NCBI RefSeq assembly: GCF_900109375.1
Contig: NZ_FOAB01000003.1
Span: forward strand, 84,620 to 148,619
Direction of reading: 5' to 3'
From: Aquimarina amphilecti
Lineage (GTDB): Bacteria > Bacteroidota > Bacteroidia > Flavobacteriales > Flavobacteriaceae
Length of the DNA: 64,000 nt
The stretch's first letter is position 1. Each line of letters begins with the position of its first letter. Shown piece after piece: positions 1 through 8,391 of the stretch. The position numbers and the translations under genes are program-made. Under the pieces are notes generated by a model that was not told the DNA's origin, ran no database searches, and saw nothing but the letters and a program-made list of their open reading frames with translations.

Positions 1-1
1 G

Positions 2-439
2 ACAATGGCTCAAGACCTTAAACAAACAATTTTTCAATTAAAAAAAACCAGTTCTGGAGCTTCAAATGTAATTAACGAGCTTAATAAAATAATTTCTTCT
101 ATTAACAAAAATGAAAGTGTTGCTGGCGTTCTATTATCTGATAGTATATCCGGAAAAAAGATGAAAACAATTGTTTCTAATTTAGAACAATCAAGTTTTG
201 ACATTAATAAGATTACCAAAAATCTTGATTCTGCTTTAACGAATGTAGTTTCCGGAAAAGGAGCTTTGCATTATTTAACAGAAGACGAATCTTTAGTCAA
301 AAAGATAGATACTACAATTAATAATATAAAAGAGGGTACAGATCTTTTTAACAAAAATATGGAGGCATTAAAACACAATTTCTTTTTCAGAGGATATTTC
401 AAAAAACTCGAAAAGGAAGAAAAGAAAAAAGACAATTAA
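2..439 (+). CDS. MCE/MlaD family protein, C-terminal part (partial)
   Basis: The reading frame is open to the left edge, so this is the tail of a longer gene. What is visible is an amphipathic, Asn/Ser/Lys-rich helical region with repeated 'NI' patterns and a basic end with the motif NFFFRGYFKK. Long helical tails ending this way are typical of Bacteroidetes MlaD-like substrate-binding proteins of ABC lipid transporters, which sit in the inner membrane and reach into the periplasm. The MCE domain itself would lie upstream of the window. Family assignment is by recognition of the tail only. The next gene starts 17 bp downstream and may be co-transcribed. Confidence 0.6.
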   Translation, partial: TMAQDLKQTIFQLKKTSSGASNVINELNKIISSINKNESVAGVLLSDSISGKKMKTIVSNLEQSSFDINKITKNLDSALTNVVSGKGALHYLTEDESLVKKIDTTINNIKEGTDLFNKNMEALKHNFFFRGYFKKLEKEEKKKDN

Positions 440-456
440 ACAAAAACACTTGTATC

Positions 457-945
457 ATGAAAATTGAACATCTTGAAGAACACGTAAATGACTATAGAAG
501 CTCAATTAAGACTGTTGTAGACAAAAGGTTACTTTGGAAAACAAAGACCAAAAATTTACTCATTAAAACACTAAAAACCATAGTAAAACTATATGATATT
601 GGATGGAAAGTACAAGAATTAAGTTGGATTCATAATAATGAAGCTGTCAACATTACTTTTGACTCCTTCCCTACTGAATTAATAGATTGTACTAATTTGA
701 TTCCTGCATATCAATTCTTACCAGGTGGAGCATTGATTTTTTCTCAATCATATAACGGTGACATTTATATTTTCATGTTATTTCCCGAAATTGAAAACCT
801 ACCCAAAGAAAACAATGTAGTAGAATTAGGCACATATACTCCAGAAACAATATCCGAAAAACTGATTATCGAAAAGGTTGATGAATTTCTGAAGGAAATG
901 ATACGTTGGGAAGTACCTTCCGTTAAAAGCAAGGTTGGTTATTGA
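457..945 (+). CDS. hypothetical protein, 162 aa
   Basis: I do not recognise a family. The protein is soluble, has no signal peptide or membrane segment, and has a basic N-terminal third followed by a mixed alpha/beta part with the stretch QFLPGGALIFSQSYNGD. It begins 17 bp after the MCE-like gene, so the two may form an operon. The start ATG is followed by typical lysine-rich coding sequence. Confidence 0.6.
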   Translation: MKIEHLEEHVNDYRSSIKTVVDKRLLWKTKTKNLLIKTLKTIVKLYDIGWKVQELSWIHNNEAVNITFDSFPTELIDCTNLIPAYQFLPGGALIFSQSYNGDIYIFMLFPEIENLPKENNVVELGTYTPETISEKLIIEKVDEFLKEMIRWEVPSVKSKVGY

Positions 946-1025
946 TATCTTATAAAAAGAGGGTGATATAATAATTCAGTAAAAGCTATGAAATAAAGCG
1001 GGTTAAAACAATTTAGCAATTAATC

Positions 1026-1850
1026 TTATTTTAAGATCTTATAACTTGTAATTGTTGCTTTAAAATATTCTAATTTCTGTCCGTTAAGGTCCCAAATTCC
1101 TATCATCGAATCAGGAAGTAAGAATCCATCATAACTTTTATACGCCCCTATTTTTCCTATAAAATTTTCTAGAATAGTATCTCTATATCTTTTAGTTTCA
1201 AAATGATCTATTAAACCCTTCTCATCAAAAAAGAAAAACCCTTCGATGGTAAGATTTCCCTTTACCATAATTGCTTTTACACTCTTAGCATTTATAATTT
1301 CCCACGAAATATCAGGATCCAAAAATCCAACAGGAAACCATATCAATTCTCCTAGGTATCTTGCTAAAGAACTCTGATCTACTTCTCGACCAGTAAATTG
1401 AACAATATTTTTCAAACCTAAAAAACTAACTTTCACTTCCCCCTTATTATTTATGCTCTTATCTCTTATGAGTATCGGCAAGCTTTTTGCTTTCCAAATA
1501 AACCCAGGATTAACCGAAGACATATGCTGAACAGCTGTAAATCCCTCCCATTTATTATCTAGATCAGCTCTGATTTCACCATTTTGACTGAATACAACAT
1601 TGCAATATCTTGATTTTCCTAATACACCAACTTTGATCAAATAGTTTTTTACCAAATCAGGAAGTCTATGCATATCCTCTAATGAAACCTTAGCATCAGA
1701 CTTCTTATTAAGACCGAAGAGAATTACTTTTTCTTGCTCTACATTATTATTAAATGATAAAAAACCAATTGTACCTGCTAATATTAATAATATAATAAAC
1801 CCACCAACTATCCATAAAACCATTTTTCTTATTTTTTTAAATATTATCAT
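1026..1850 (-). CDS. DUF6544/DUF6920-like membrane-anchored protein
   Basis: The protein has 274 aa with one N-terminal membrane anchor (about residues 10-32) and a large extracytoplasmic domain. The domain has the order seen in this family of unknown function: a short 'LP..V..YL...G' helix (MHRLPDLVKNYLIKVG), then a beta-rich section, a WFPVGFLDP-type motif, and a C-terminal GxWDLNGQ-like strand. Members resemble outer-membrane lipoprotein-sorting-type beta folds, but the function is unknown. It is monocistronic and convergent with the gene ending at 945. Its promoter would lie in 1851-1950, where I saw no clear motif. Confidence 0.6.
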   Translation of the reverse strand: MIIFKKIRKMVLWIVGGFIILLILAGTIGFLSFNNNVEQEKVILFGLNKKSDAKVSLEDMHRLPDLVKNYLIKVGVLGKSRYCNVVFSQNGEIRADLDNKWEGFTAVQHMSSVNPGFIWKAKSLPILIRDKSINNKGEVKVSFLGLKNIVQFTGREVDQSSLARYLGELIWFPVGFLDPDISWEIINAKSVKAIMVKGNLTIEGFFFFDEKGLIDHFETKRYRDTILENFIGKIGAYKSYDGFLLPDSMIGIWDLNGQKLEYFKATITSYKILK

Positions 1851-2027
1851 ATTCTATTTTATGATCATCCCTCATTTCGATAATTCGATCCATTATTTGC
1901 AAAATCGAAATCGTGCATAACTACCAATAAGGATAATCACTGCTCCTCACTTAATTATTTTAAAATATTGAACCCATTATCCGAATTATAACTATCCAAA
2001 TTTCATAGAAAACACAATATTTTAGAA

Positions 2028-2070
2028 TGATATTTATCATATTTAAAAACAAAGAGAGCTACTATTTTTG
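2028..2070 (+). promoter_or_regulatory. Fnr/Crp-type box plus -7 element
   Basis: TGATATTTATCA (2028-2039), a perfect TGAT-N4-ATCA palindrome, is followed after 23 bp by TATTTTTG (2063-2070), which fits the Bacteroidetes -7 consensus TAnnTTTG. The start codon lies 27 bp further on. The same box and spacing recur at six other places in the first 21 kb. Confidence 0.75.
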
Positions 2071-2097
2071 ATATAGATTTAAAAGATCATTATAATC

Positions 2098-2484
2098 ATG
2101 GACATATCTATTTTTTTAGCTAAATTCTGGGGATGGTATCTTCTCATATTCTTTCTTATACTTAGTTTTAACACTAACCGCATAAAACAAATTTTCGAGA
2201 ATTTAAAAGATCAGAAATTCTTAATAATTACCTCTTTTGTAGCTATCATTATTGGATTACTCAATATCCTTTTCCATAATATATGGGAACCAAGCTGGAA
2301 ATTTATTATTACCGCTATAGGTTGGGTTGCATTGAGTAAAGGATTAGCTCTATTTATTTTTCCTGTAGCGACAACAAAATGGTTAGAACTCATTAACATA
2401 AAACTAGTGCAAGTACTATATATCTTATTATTCTTAACTGGAATTTTATTGCTCAACATATCCTATCAATTAGTGCCATATTAA
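2098..2484 (+). CDS. small four-helix membrane protein
   Basis: The 128-aa protein consists of four predicted membrane helices (about residues 6-24, 41-60, 70-90 and 104-122) with short loops. I recognise no catalytic motif and cannot name the family with certainty. It is the first gene after the Fnr-type box at 2028-2039, so its expression is probably tied to low oxygen. It is followed by the flavodoxin-like and hibernation-factor genes on the same strand. Confidence 0.65.
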   Translation: MDISIFLAKFWGWYLLIFFLILSFNTNRIKQIFENLKDQKFLIITSFVAIIIGLLNILFHNIWEPSWKFIITAIGWVALSKGLALFIFPVATTKWLELINIKLVQVLYILLFLTGILLLNISYQLVPY

Positions 2485-2598
2485 TGGTACAAAAACACAA
2501 CTATGTTTACAAAAAAACCTGAAGAAATCAAGAGATAAAGAAAAATTATGGCGTATTACAAATCTTATACTTTGATTGCCAACTAAAGTTTCTTATTA

Positions 2599-3195
2599 AT
2601 GAAAAGAAAAAAAATGAATAGCTTATTATTAGTGATAGGATTGATTTTAGCAATTTGGATAACTCTTTCCATTGTTGTAAGAAAGAAAGGAGCAGAAAGA
2701 ATAGCAATTATAGGTTCGTCGATTAATGAATATAAAGCACTAATTATTTATGATCCTGATCCAATTTACAACCTAGACGAAAAGATTAGTCGGTCATTTG
2801 CCAAAGGGTTAGCTGAAAATGAATGGTTATCAATACTATCAACTGTAGCTGCTGCTAAAGAGATAAGAGAAAAAGAACAATTTGATCTTTATGTATTTTG
2901 TGCGAACACTTATAATTGGGCTCCTGATAAAGCAATAAGAGATTACGTTAACAACGACAACCATCTAAAAGAAAAAAAAGTAGTTGCAATTACTTTAGGA
3001 AGTGGAGCTACAAAAAGATCACAACGAATACTTGAAGAATTAATAAAAGAAAAAGGAGGAAGATTAATAGATTCTAGAGAATATTGGTTAATGAAACCTA
3101 ATAACAAATCAAAAACCAAAAGATCTAATATTAAGATTGCTGTAGAGATGGCAAATACTTTTGGAAAAGAAATTGCTAAAAAAATTAAAAATTAA
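2599..3195 (+). CDS. flavodoxin-like protein with membrane anchor
   Basis: The 198-aa protein has one N-terminal membrane helix (about residues 7-26) followed by a flavodoxin-like alpha/beta fold. KALIIYDPDP is the first strand, where flavodoxins bind the FMN phosphate. 'FDLYVFCANTYNWAPDKAI' resembles the second FMN loop, and KKVVAITLGSGATKRS resembles the central strand of the fold. The canonical T/SxTGxT phosphate loop is replaced by DPDPIYNLDEK, so FMN binding is uncertain. It lies 12 bp before the HPF gene and probably shares its transcript. Confidence 0.55.
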   Translation: MKRKKMNSLLLVIGLILAIWITLSIVVRKKGAERIAIIGSSINEYKALIIYDPDPIYNLDEKISRSFAKGLAENEWLSILSTVAAAKEIREKEQFDLYVFCANTYNWAPDKAIRDYVNNDNHLKEKKVVAITLGSGATKRSQRILEELIKEKGGRLIDSREYWLMKPNNKSKTKRSNIKIAVEMANTFGKEIAKKIKN

Positions 3196-3207
3196 AATTA
3201 CTTACTT

Positions 3208-3510
3208 ATGAAAGCAAACATTCAATTCGTACAAATGCCAACAAGTGAATATATGGAAGGTTATGTGCAAGAAAAATTAGAAAAATTATATAAAAAATAT
3301 GATTGGATCATTAAATCAGATGTATTTTTCAAAAAAGAAAACGACCCTAAAGGAAATGGAAAAATCTGTGATGTAGAATTAAGTTTACCAGGCCCTAAAA
3401 TATATGCTACCTCTAATGAGAAAAATTTTGAGTTAGCTGTTAAAGAAACTATTAGTGATCTAGAAAAACAACTCAAAAAAAGGAAGCAAGAAATGAAACC
3501 ATATATTTAA
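3208..3510 (+). CDS. HPF/RaiA family ribosome-associated protein
   Basis: The 100-aa protein has the short HPF/RaiA layout: beta strand KANIQFVQMP, helix SEYMEGYVQEKLEKLYKKYD, strand 'IIKSDVFFKKEND', strand DVELSLPGPKIYATS, then a helix with the basic tail QLKKRKQEMKPYI. Family members bind the 30S subunit in stationary phase or stress and silence or dimerise ribosomes. Grouping with an oxygen-regulated promoter upstream fits induction when respiration slows. It lies 12 bp after the flavodoxin-like gene. Confidence 0.8.
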   Translation: MKANIQFVQMPTSEYMEGYVQEKLEKLYKKYDWIIKSDVFFKKENDPKGNGKICDVELSLPGPKIYATSNEKNFELAVKETISDLEKQLKKRKQEMKPYI

Positions 3511-3532
3511 ACAATAATCATTTAAATATATA

Positions 3533-3588
3533 GTAGAAATTTTTAGAGCATATTGGAGACATCTTTAATATGCTCTAAAAATTTCTAC
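3533..3588. terminator. long perfect inverted repeat between convergent genes
   Basis: Two 22-nt arms (3533-3554 and 3567-3588) are exactly complementary and flank a 12-nt loop. The element sits between the convergent HPF and sterol-desaturase-family genes. An A-run follows the stem on the + strand and an AT-rich tract follows on the - strand, so it is not a textbook intrinsic terminator for the + gene. It most likely acts as a transcript-end barrier for both strands. Confidence 0.55.
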
Positions 3589-3678
3589 AAAAAAACATAC
3601 CTAAACATATTTTTTTTTCAATTAAATGAAATAAAATCATTAAAATTAAAACTCAGAAATTGGATGTGTTTTTCGGCA

Positions 3679-4560
3679 CTATTTTTTTGATTTTGATTTT
3701 CTAAACCCATAGAAAAGCTGTCCAAAAAAGTTTTTAGGCACTTTCTCATCTCCAGGAAAACCTATTTCGATAGTACCACTATTTTCTGGTATATAATTCG
3801 TTTTAAAAATATAATCCCAGATACTTAAACTAATACCGAAATTAACACCATAAGAATCTTTCGGTAGTGCATAAGAGTGATGGTATAAATGCATAACTGG
3901 ATTATTTAAAATATACTTCATAGGCCCCCAAGTAACCTTAATATTTGCGTGGTTAAAATGCCCTATAGTAATAGCTACGAAATGTACAATATAGGCTTGC
4001 TCCGGTTCAAAACCTCCTAGAATCATTACTCCAATAGTTTTCAAAGGCTTATAAAATATATTTTCCATCCAATGATATCTAAGATGAGCCGCAAAACCCA
4101 TTTCCTTGACTGAATGATGAATCTTATGAAATCTCCAAAGAAATGGATATTTATGAAGTAGTACATGGGTAAACCACTGTACAAAATCCAAGATGATAAA
4201 GAAGACTATTAATTGTCCCCACATTGGTAAATCAGAAATATCTAAAAGTGTCAAACTTTTAGCTGATATTCCAACATCCGCGAAAAACACAGCAATAAGT
4301 TGATAGAACCCACTAATTACAATCGCAAAAACGAAAAAATTGAAGAACATATAAACCCCATCTAACCAAAAGTCTTTTCTAAAAACAGATTGTTCTTTTC
4401 TCCAAGGAAATAGTACTTCCAAACTCCAAACCAGCAATGAAATTCCTATCAGACCCCAGAAATAATTTGTATACCACGGTACTTCTAATAGTATTGAATT
4501 CCAGGTCCACTGGATATTATTGATAAAAGCATCAATAAAGGCATTGATATACTTCTCCAT
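3679..4560 (-). CDS. sterol desaturase / fatty acid hydroxylase family protein
   Basis: The 293-aa integral membrane protein has the histidine clusters of the di-iron fatty acid hydroxylase superfamily: HVLLH, HKIHHS (with the preceding W-R-F), and HxxHHSY near residues 245-250 (HLYHHSYALP). At least four membrane helices precede and surround the first cluster. Members hydroxylate or desaturate lipid chains or sterol-like substrates with O2; the substrate here cannot be told. The gene stands alone and is convergent with HPF. Confidence 0.85.
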   Translation of the reverse strand: MEKYINAFIDAFINNIQWTWNSILLEVPWYTNYFWGLIGISLLVWSLEVLFPWRKEQSVFRKDFWLDGVYMFFNFFVFAIVISGFYQLIAVFFADVGISAKSLTLLDISDLPMWGQLIVFFIILDFVQWFTHVLLHKYPFLWRFHKIHHSVKEMGFAAHLRYHWMENIFYKPLKTIGVMILGGFEPEQAYIVHFVAITIGHFNHANIKVTWGPMKYILNNPVMHLYHHSYALPKDSYGVNFGISLSIWDYIFKTNYIPENSGTIEIGFPGDEKVPKNFFGQLFYGFRKSKSKK

Positions 4561-4739
4561 AGCATAAAATTTTATAGAATAACGGATACTATTCTGTCGT
4601 CTAAAACATTAAAACATTTCTTTTCCTACCTCATCTAATCAACGAAATAATTTCACAGCTTAAAAGTATAAAAAGTGAATACTTCTTTCAGTAACTTATG
4701 TTACAATATATAAATACAGAAAAACCATCTTTATAAAAA

Positions 4740-5012
4740 CTAATAACGAATTTCAAACATTGTATAAGGTAAAACATCACCTTCTTCTATAGAAACATCA
4801 GTAACTTCAGCCAATTCTGGTCCTTTACCACACCAATCTAAGAATGTTTTTAGTTGTGTCTTATTCCCTTCAACCTCTATATAAACATTACCATCTGACA
4901 TATTCTTTACAATTCCTCTTACATCTAATTTCCATGCTTTTTCTAAGGTGCTTTTTCTGTACCAAACTCCTTGCACTTTTCCTTTTACAACTATATTATA
5001 ATGTTTGACCAT
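4740..5012 (-). CDS. acyP: acylphosphatase
   Basis: At 90 aa this is the typical family length. The active-site signature GKVQGVWYRKST supplies the catalytic Arg, and the second motif region 'GIVKNMSDGNVYIEVEG' supplies the catalytic Asn. The enzyme hydrolyses acyl phosphates such as acetyl phosphate and 1,3-bisphosphoglycerate in the cytoplasm. It is monocistronic and divergent from the universal stress protein gene; the 183-bp gap holds a palindrome and an Fnr-type box. Confidence 0.93.
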   Translation of the reverse strand: MVKHYNIVVKGKVQGVWYRKSTLEKAWKLDVRGIVKNMSDGNVYIEVEGNKTQLKTFLDWCGKGPELAEVTDVSIEEGDVLPYTMFEIRY

Positions 5013-5098
5013 ATTACTTTGTCATTAAAACTTCAATATTATACAATATACCTAAAGTTTAAAGCAACTATAAAACATTTAACTAATCTTACTAAATA

Positions 5099-5123
5099 TT
5101 CATGATACTAAAACTATCATGAA
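5099..5123. promoter_or_regulatory. 25-bp inverted repeat, possible operator
   Basis: Arms TTCATGATA (5099-5107) and TATCATGAA (5115-5123) surround the spacer CTAAAAC. The repeat lies 9 bp upstream of the Fnr-type box in front of the universal stress protein gene. Its position suggests a second regulator site; no regulator can be named. Confidence 0.4.
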
Positions 5124-5132
5124 TTGTAAGTA

Positions 5133-5175
5133 TGAGAATTATCATATTAATTAATCTAAACATCTTCTACTTTTG
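5133..5175 (+). promoter_or_regulatory. Fnr/Crp-type box plus -7 element
   Basis: TGAGAATTATCA (5133-5144) is followed after exactly 23 bp by TACTTTTG (5168-5175). The start codon of the universal stress protein gene lies 20 bp downstream. One half-site deviates (TGAG for TGAT). Confidence 0.7.
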
Positions 5176-5195
5176 ATTTTGTAAAACAATTAGAT

Positions 5196-6032
5196 ATGAA
5201 AAAAATTCTTGTTCCAATAGACTTTTCTGAGAATTCAGAATATGCATTACGTGTTGCAGCTTCAATCGCAAAGCAACAAAAAGCTGAAATTATCGTGCTA
5301 CACATGCTTGGTTTATCCGAAGCAATCTTAACTAAAGACGAAGCACAAGAAACTGCTGAAGCCATTTATTATTTAAAACTTGCCGAAAAAAGATTTAGTA
5401 CATTTTTAAATAAAGATTTCCTAAATGGAATTAAAGTAACAGAAACAGTACAAAACTATAAGATATTTAGCGAACTAAATGAAGTCGCAAAGGAAAACAA
5501 TGTAGATCTTATCGTTATGGGCTCTCATGGAAGCAGCGGATTAAGTGAAGTATTCGTTGGATCGAATACCGAAAAAGTGGTTCGTACTTCTGATGTTCCT
5601 GTGTTAGTAATTAAACATAAGATTGATGAATTTATAATTAAGGAAGCTGTCTTTGCTTGTGATTTTAAAATAGAAAACATCAAAGCTTATAATAAAGCAA
5701 AAAGATTGTTTGAATTATTAGATGCTACATTACACTTAGTTTATGTAAACTTACCAGGTGATCGATTTAGGAATTCTAATCAAATTGAAAAACGAATTAA
5801 AGACTTTCTTTTTAAGGCGGATTCTGGAAATTTAGAGAATTTTGAAAATGTATATGTCCAAAATGATTATTCTGTCGAAAGTGGAATTTTTAACTATTGT
5901 AAAAAAGTACACGCTGATATTATTGGAATACCAACTCATGGAAGACAAGGAATATCACACTTTTTTAATGGAAGTATTGGAGAAGATATAGCAAATCACG
6001 CTAATGAACCCGTTATTACGTTTAAGATTTAG
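5196..6032 (+). CDS. universal stress protein, two UspA domains
   Basis: The 278-aa protein contains two tandem UspA domains (about residues 1-145 and 150-278). The first starts with MKKILVPIDFSENSEYALR and carries the ATP-binding loop GSHGSSGLSEVFVGSNTE, i.e. G-2x-G-9x-G-S/T. The second keeps THGRQGISHFFNGSIGED. Such proteins bind nucleotides and accumulate in stress or low oxygen. A second paralogue lies at 12,635 behind the same type of promoter box, and both probably belong to one regulon. Confidence 0.9.
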   Translation: MKKILVPIDFSENSEYALRVAASIAKQQKAEIIVLHMLGLSEAILTKDEAQETAEAIYYLKLAEKRFSTFLNKDFLNGIKVTETVQNYKIFSELNEVAKENNVDLIVMGSHGSSGLSEVFVGSNTEKVVRTSDVPVLVIKHKIDEFIIKEAVFACDFKIENIKAYNKAKRLFELLDATLHLVYVNLPGDRFRNSNQIEKRIKDFLFKADSGNLENFENVYVQNDYSVESGIFNYCKKVHADIIGIPTHGRQGISHFFNGSIGEDIANHANEPVITFKI

Positions 6033-6067
6033 GAATACGTAAATATTAAATGTAATGTGAATATAAA

Positions 6068-6108
6068 GTCTTCTGAAAAAAGGTATCTTCAGAAGGCTTG
6101 TTTTTTTT
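6068..6108 (+). terminator. intrinsic terminator
   Basis: GTCTTCTGAA (6068-6077) pairs with TTCAGAAGGC (6088-6097), with one G-T pair and a 10-nt loop. A tract of eight T (6101-6108) follows. It ends the universal stress protein transcript; the tract overlaps the last codons of deoD on the opposite strand. Confidence 0.85.
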
Positions 6109-6805
6109 ATAAGATACCTAAAGCTATTTCAACCATTTTGCTAAAAGTAGTTTCTCTTTCTTCAGAGGAAGTTCTTTCTCCGGTAACTAAAGAATCAGAA
6201 ATAGTTAAAATTGCTAGTGCTTTTACATTAAATTTTGCTGCAATTGTATACAAACCTGCCGCTTCCATTTCGACACAAAGCACCCCATATTCTGCCCATT
6301 TTTTATAGGAATCAAAGTCATCTTCATAGAATTCATCTGCAGATAATACATTTCCTGCTTTTATGGGAATACTATGTTCGCCAGCATACTTGACAGCTTT
6401 CATTAACAAATCGAAATCTGCTGTTGGAGAATAATCTGAGTTGATAAATCTAGAATTATTAATTCCAGAGGTAGAAGAAGCTGCCATGGCTATCACAATA
6501 TCTCTTAGTTTAACTTCCTTCTGATAAGATCCTGAGGATCCTACTCTAATTAAGTTTTTTACTCCAAAATCATTTATCAATTCGTGACAATAGATTAATG
6601 AAGACGGAATACCCATTCCAGTTCCTTGTATAGAAACCTTTTTTCCTTTATAAGTTCCTGTATATCCAAACATACCACGCACTTCATTATAACATACTGA
6701 ATTATCTAAAAATGTTTCTGCAATCCATTTTGCCCTCATAGGATCTCCTGGCAACAAAACAGTTTCTGCTACCTCACCTCTCTTTGCTGCGATATGTGTA
6801 CTCAT
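6107..6805 (-). CDS. deoD: purine-nucleoside phosphorylase (DeoD type)
   Basis: The 232-aa protein has the hexameric DeoD pattern: phosphate-binding GDPMRAKWIAE near residue 21, GTGMGIPSS near 62-70, the base-binding section with EMEAAGLYT near 180, and the catalytic Asp region ISDSL near 203. It splits purine (deoxy)ribonucleosides with phosphate to base and (deoxy)ribose-1-phosphate in the cytoplasm. It is the last gene of a five-gene operon, 6 bp after deoC, together forming a nucleoside salvage and catabolism pair. Confidence 0.95.
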   Translation of the reverse strand: MSTHIAAKRGEVAETVLLPGDPMRAKWIAETFLDNSVCYNEVRGMFGYTGTYKGKKVSIQGTGMGIPSSLIYCHELINDFGVKNLIRVGSSGSYQKEVKLRDIVIAMAASSTSGINNSRFINSDYSPTADFDLLMKAVKYAGEHSIPIKAGNVLSADEFYEDDFDSYKKWAEYGVLCVEMEAAGLYTIAAKFNVKALAILTISDSLVTGERTSSEERETTFSKMVEIALGIL

Positions 6806-6811
6806 AAGCGA

Positions 6812-7456
6812 TTATTTTGAAGCTACCAAAGCTACTCCAGAAGAAGTACCTAATCGAGAAACTCCCATATTGATATATTGCACTGCGGTTTTGGCATCTC
6901 TAATTCCACCTGAAGCTTTTATCTGGATTGCATCCATCGCAATCTCCTTCATTAACTTTATATCTCCTAATGTTGCTCCTCCTCCTCCAAAACCGGTAGA
7001 TGTTTTTATAAAATCCGCACCTGCATCAATAGATAATTGGCAAGCGATTTTCTTTTCCTCTTCGGTAAGATAACTATTCTCCAAAATTACTTTTAGTATA
7101 TTATCTCCAATGGCTTTTTTGATCAAAGCAATTTCATCCTGAACAATTTTATGATAGCCCGACTTAAGTAATCCTATATTCAGCACCATATCGATTTCAT
7201 TTGCACCATCATCAATACACTGTTTAGCCTCGAAGACCTTAGCTTTAGTAGTCATGGCACCTAAAGGAAATCCAACTACGGCTGCAATTTTTATATCTGA
7301 TTTCATTAATTCACTACAGGCTAAACCTACATAAGCACCATTTACACATACCGAATAAAAATCATATTCTCTCGCTTCTGCACATAATTTCTTTATGTCA
7401 TCTACAGTAGCTGTTGCTTTTAAAAAAGTATGATCTATATACCGATTAAGTTCCAT
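6812..7456 (-). CDS. deoC: deoxyribose-phosphate aldolase
   Basis: The 214-aa protein has the DeoC TIM-barrel motifs: start with 'YIDHTFLKATAT', the catalytic KVILEN strand, Schiff-base lysine in FIKTSTGFG, and IKASGGIRD as the second essential lysine. It cleaves 2-deoxyribose-5-phosphate to glyceraldehyde-3-phosphate and acetaldehyde. It sits 3 bp after the thioredoxin gene and 6 bp before deoD, so the three are clearly one transcript. Confidence 0.95.
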   Translation of the reverse strand: MELNRYIDHTFLKATATVDDIKKLCAEAREYDFYSVCVNGAYVGLACSELMKSDIKIAAVVGFPLGAMTTKAKVFEAKQCIDDGANEIDMVLNIGLLKSGYHKIVQDEIALIKKAIGDNILKVILENSYLTEEEKKIACQLSIDAGADFIKTSTGFGGGGATLGDIKLMKEIAMDAIQIKASGGIRDAKTAVQYINMGVSRLGTSSGVALVASK

Positions 7457-7459
7457 TGC

Positions 7460-7759
7460 TTACTTATTTGTATTTATAATATGAATGATATCGGATTTTT
7501 GCAAAACTCCCGATTGTCGCCAAAGTTGTTTTCCTTCTTTAAAAAGTAACATCGTAGGTACTCCTCTAACTTGATATCTAGCTGCTAATGGTTGATTTTT
7601 ATCCACATCAATTTTTACAATTTTTATAGCCGTTCCTAATTCCTCTTTCACCTCTTTCAAAATAGGAGCTAATGTTTTACACGGACCACACCAATCGGCA
7701 TAAAAATCTACTAGTACAGGCGTATTAGAATCTATAATATTACTAAAGCTATCTTTCAT
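7460..7759 (-). CDS. thioredoxin family protein
   Basis: The 99-aa protein is one thioredoxin fold with active site WCGPC (Cys24, Cys27), the cis-proline loop RGVPTMLLF and no signal peptide, so it is cytoplasmic. It reduces disulfides in client proteins. Its start overlaps the end of the upstream membrane-protein gene by 4 bp, and deoC follows after 3 bp. It is shorter at its N-terminus than house-keeping TrxA and may be a specialised paralogue. Confidence 0.92.
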   Translation of the reverse strand: MKDSFSNIIDSNTPVLVDFYADWCGPCKTLAPILKEVKEELGTAIKIVKIDVDKNQPLAARYQVRGVPTMLLFKEGKQLWRQSGVLQKSDIIHIINTNK

Positions 7760-8391
7760 TTTTGATTTTCTTTTATTAATTTAAAATACTCTTTTTTTGC
7801 ATAAACATATTCATAATATTTAAAAGAATATAATATCCACCCAAAAGTGATCATAAATATCCCTCGTTGATATATTCCTCTATAATCAGAATGAATAAAC
7901 ATCAAAAAAGACCCTATTAAAGTAATTATACCCACGAATAAAGCCATCAACTTTTGACTCCTCCATCTTGCAGCGAAACTAATGACTAAAGAATATGCAC
8001 AAAATGAAATACCAGTAATAATAGAAAATACAGAATGTATTTCATTTTGAAAAGAATCAAAAACGAGCTTTCGATCTATGGGAGCAGATAAAAATATTGC
8101 AGATAATACAAGAGAGAGACAAAAAACAAGTAATATCAATAACTGAACACGTTGCTTTTGTAATATCCTGAAACCATTAACAAAGCTTATCAAACCAAGT
8201 AAAATAAGAACAAAGTTCATGATCCAGTTATACGGAGTTTTTTGTGCTCCTAGTTCATATAAAGTGTGTTTTGATATCGAATATTCAGGATCAGAAAAAA
8301 AAGGCAATATAAATGCTATTACTATCAGGGTAATATACAACCCACATAAAAAAGGGTGATCCTTATACTGCTTTTTTCTATAACCTTTCAT
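7756..8391 (-). CDS. DUF998-like six-helix membrane protein
   Basis: The 211-aa protein has six predicted membrane helices. The first extracytoplasmic loop has the pattern FFSDPEYSISKHTLYELGAQ, which matches the 'sp..h.lS.LGa..tp...' signature I associate with DUF998 proteins. Function is unknown. It overlaps both neighbours by 4 bp (ATGA junctions), so it is translationally coupled to the DUF3298 lipoprotein gene upstream and to thioredoxin downstream. Confidence 0.7.
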   Translation of the reverse strand: MKGYRKKQYKDHPFLCGLYITLIVIAFILPFFSDPEYSISKHTLYELGAQKTPYNWIMNFVLILLGLISFVNGFRILQKQRVQLLILLVFCLSLVLSAIFLSAPIDRKLVFDSFQNEIHSVFSIITGISFCAYSLVISFAARWRSQKLMALFVGIITLIGSFLMFIHSDYRGIYQRGIFMITFGWILYSFKYYEYVYAKKEYFKLIKENQK

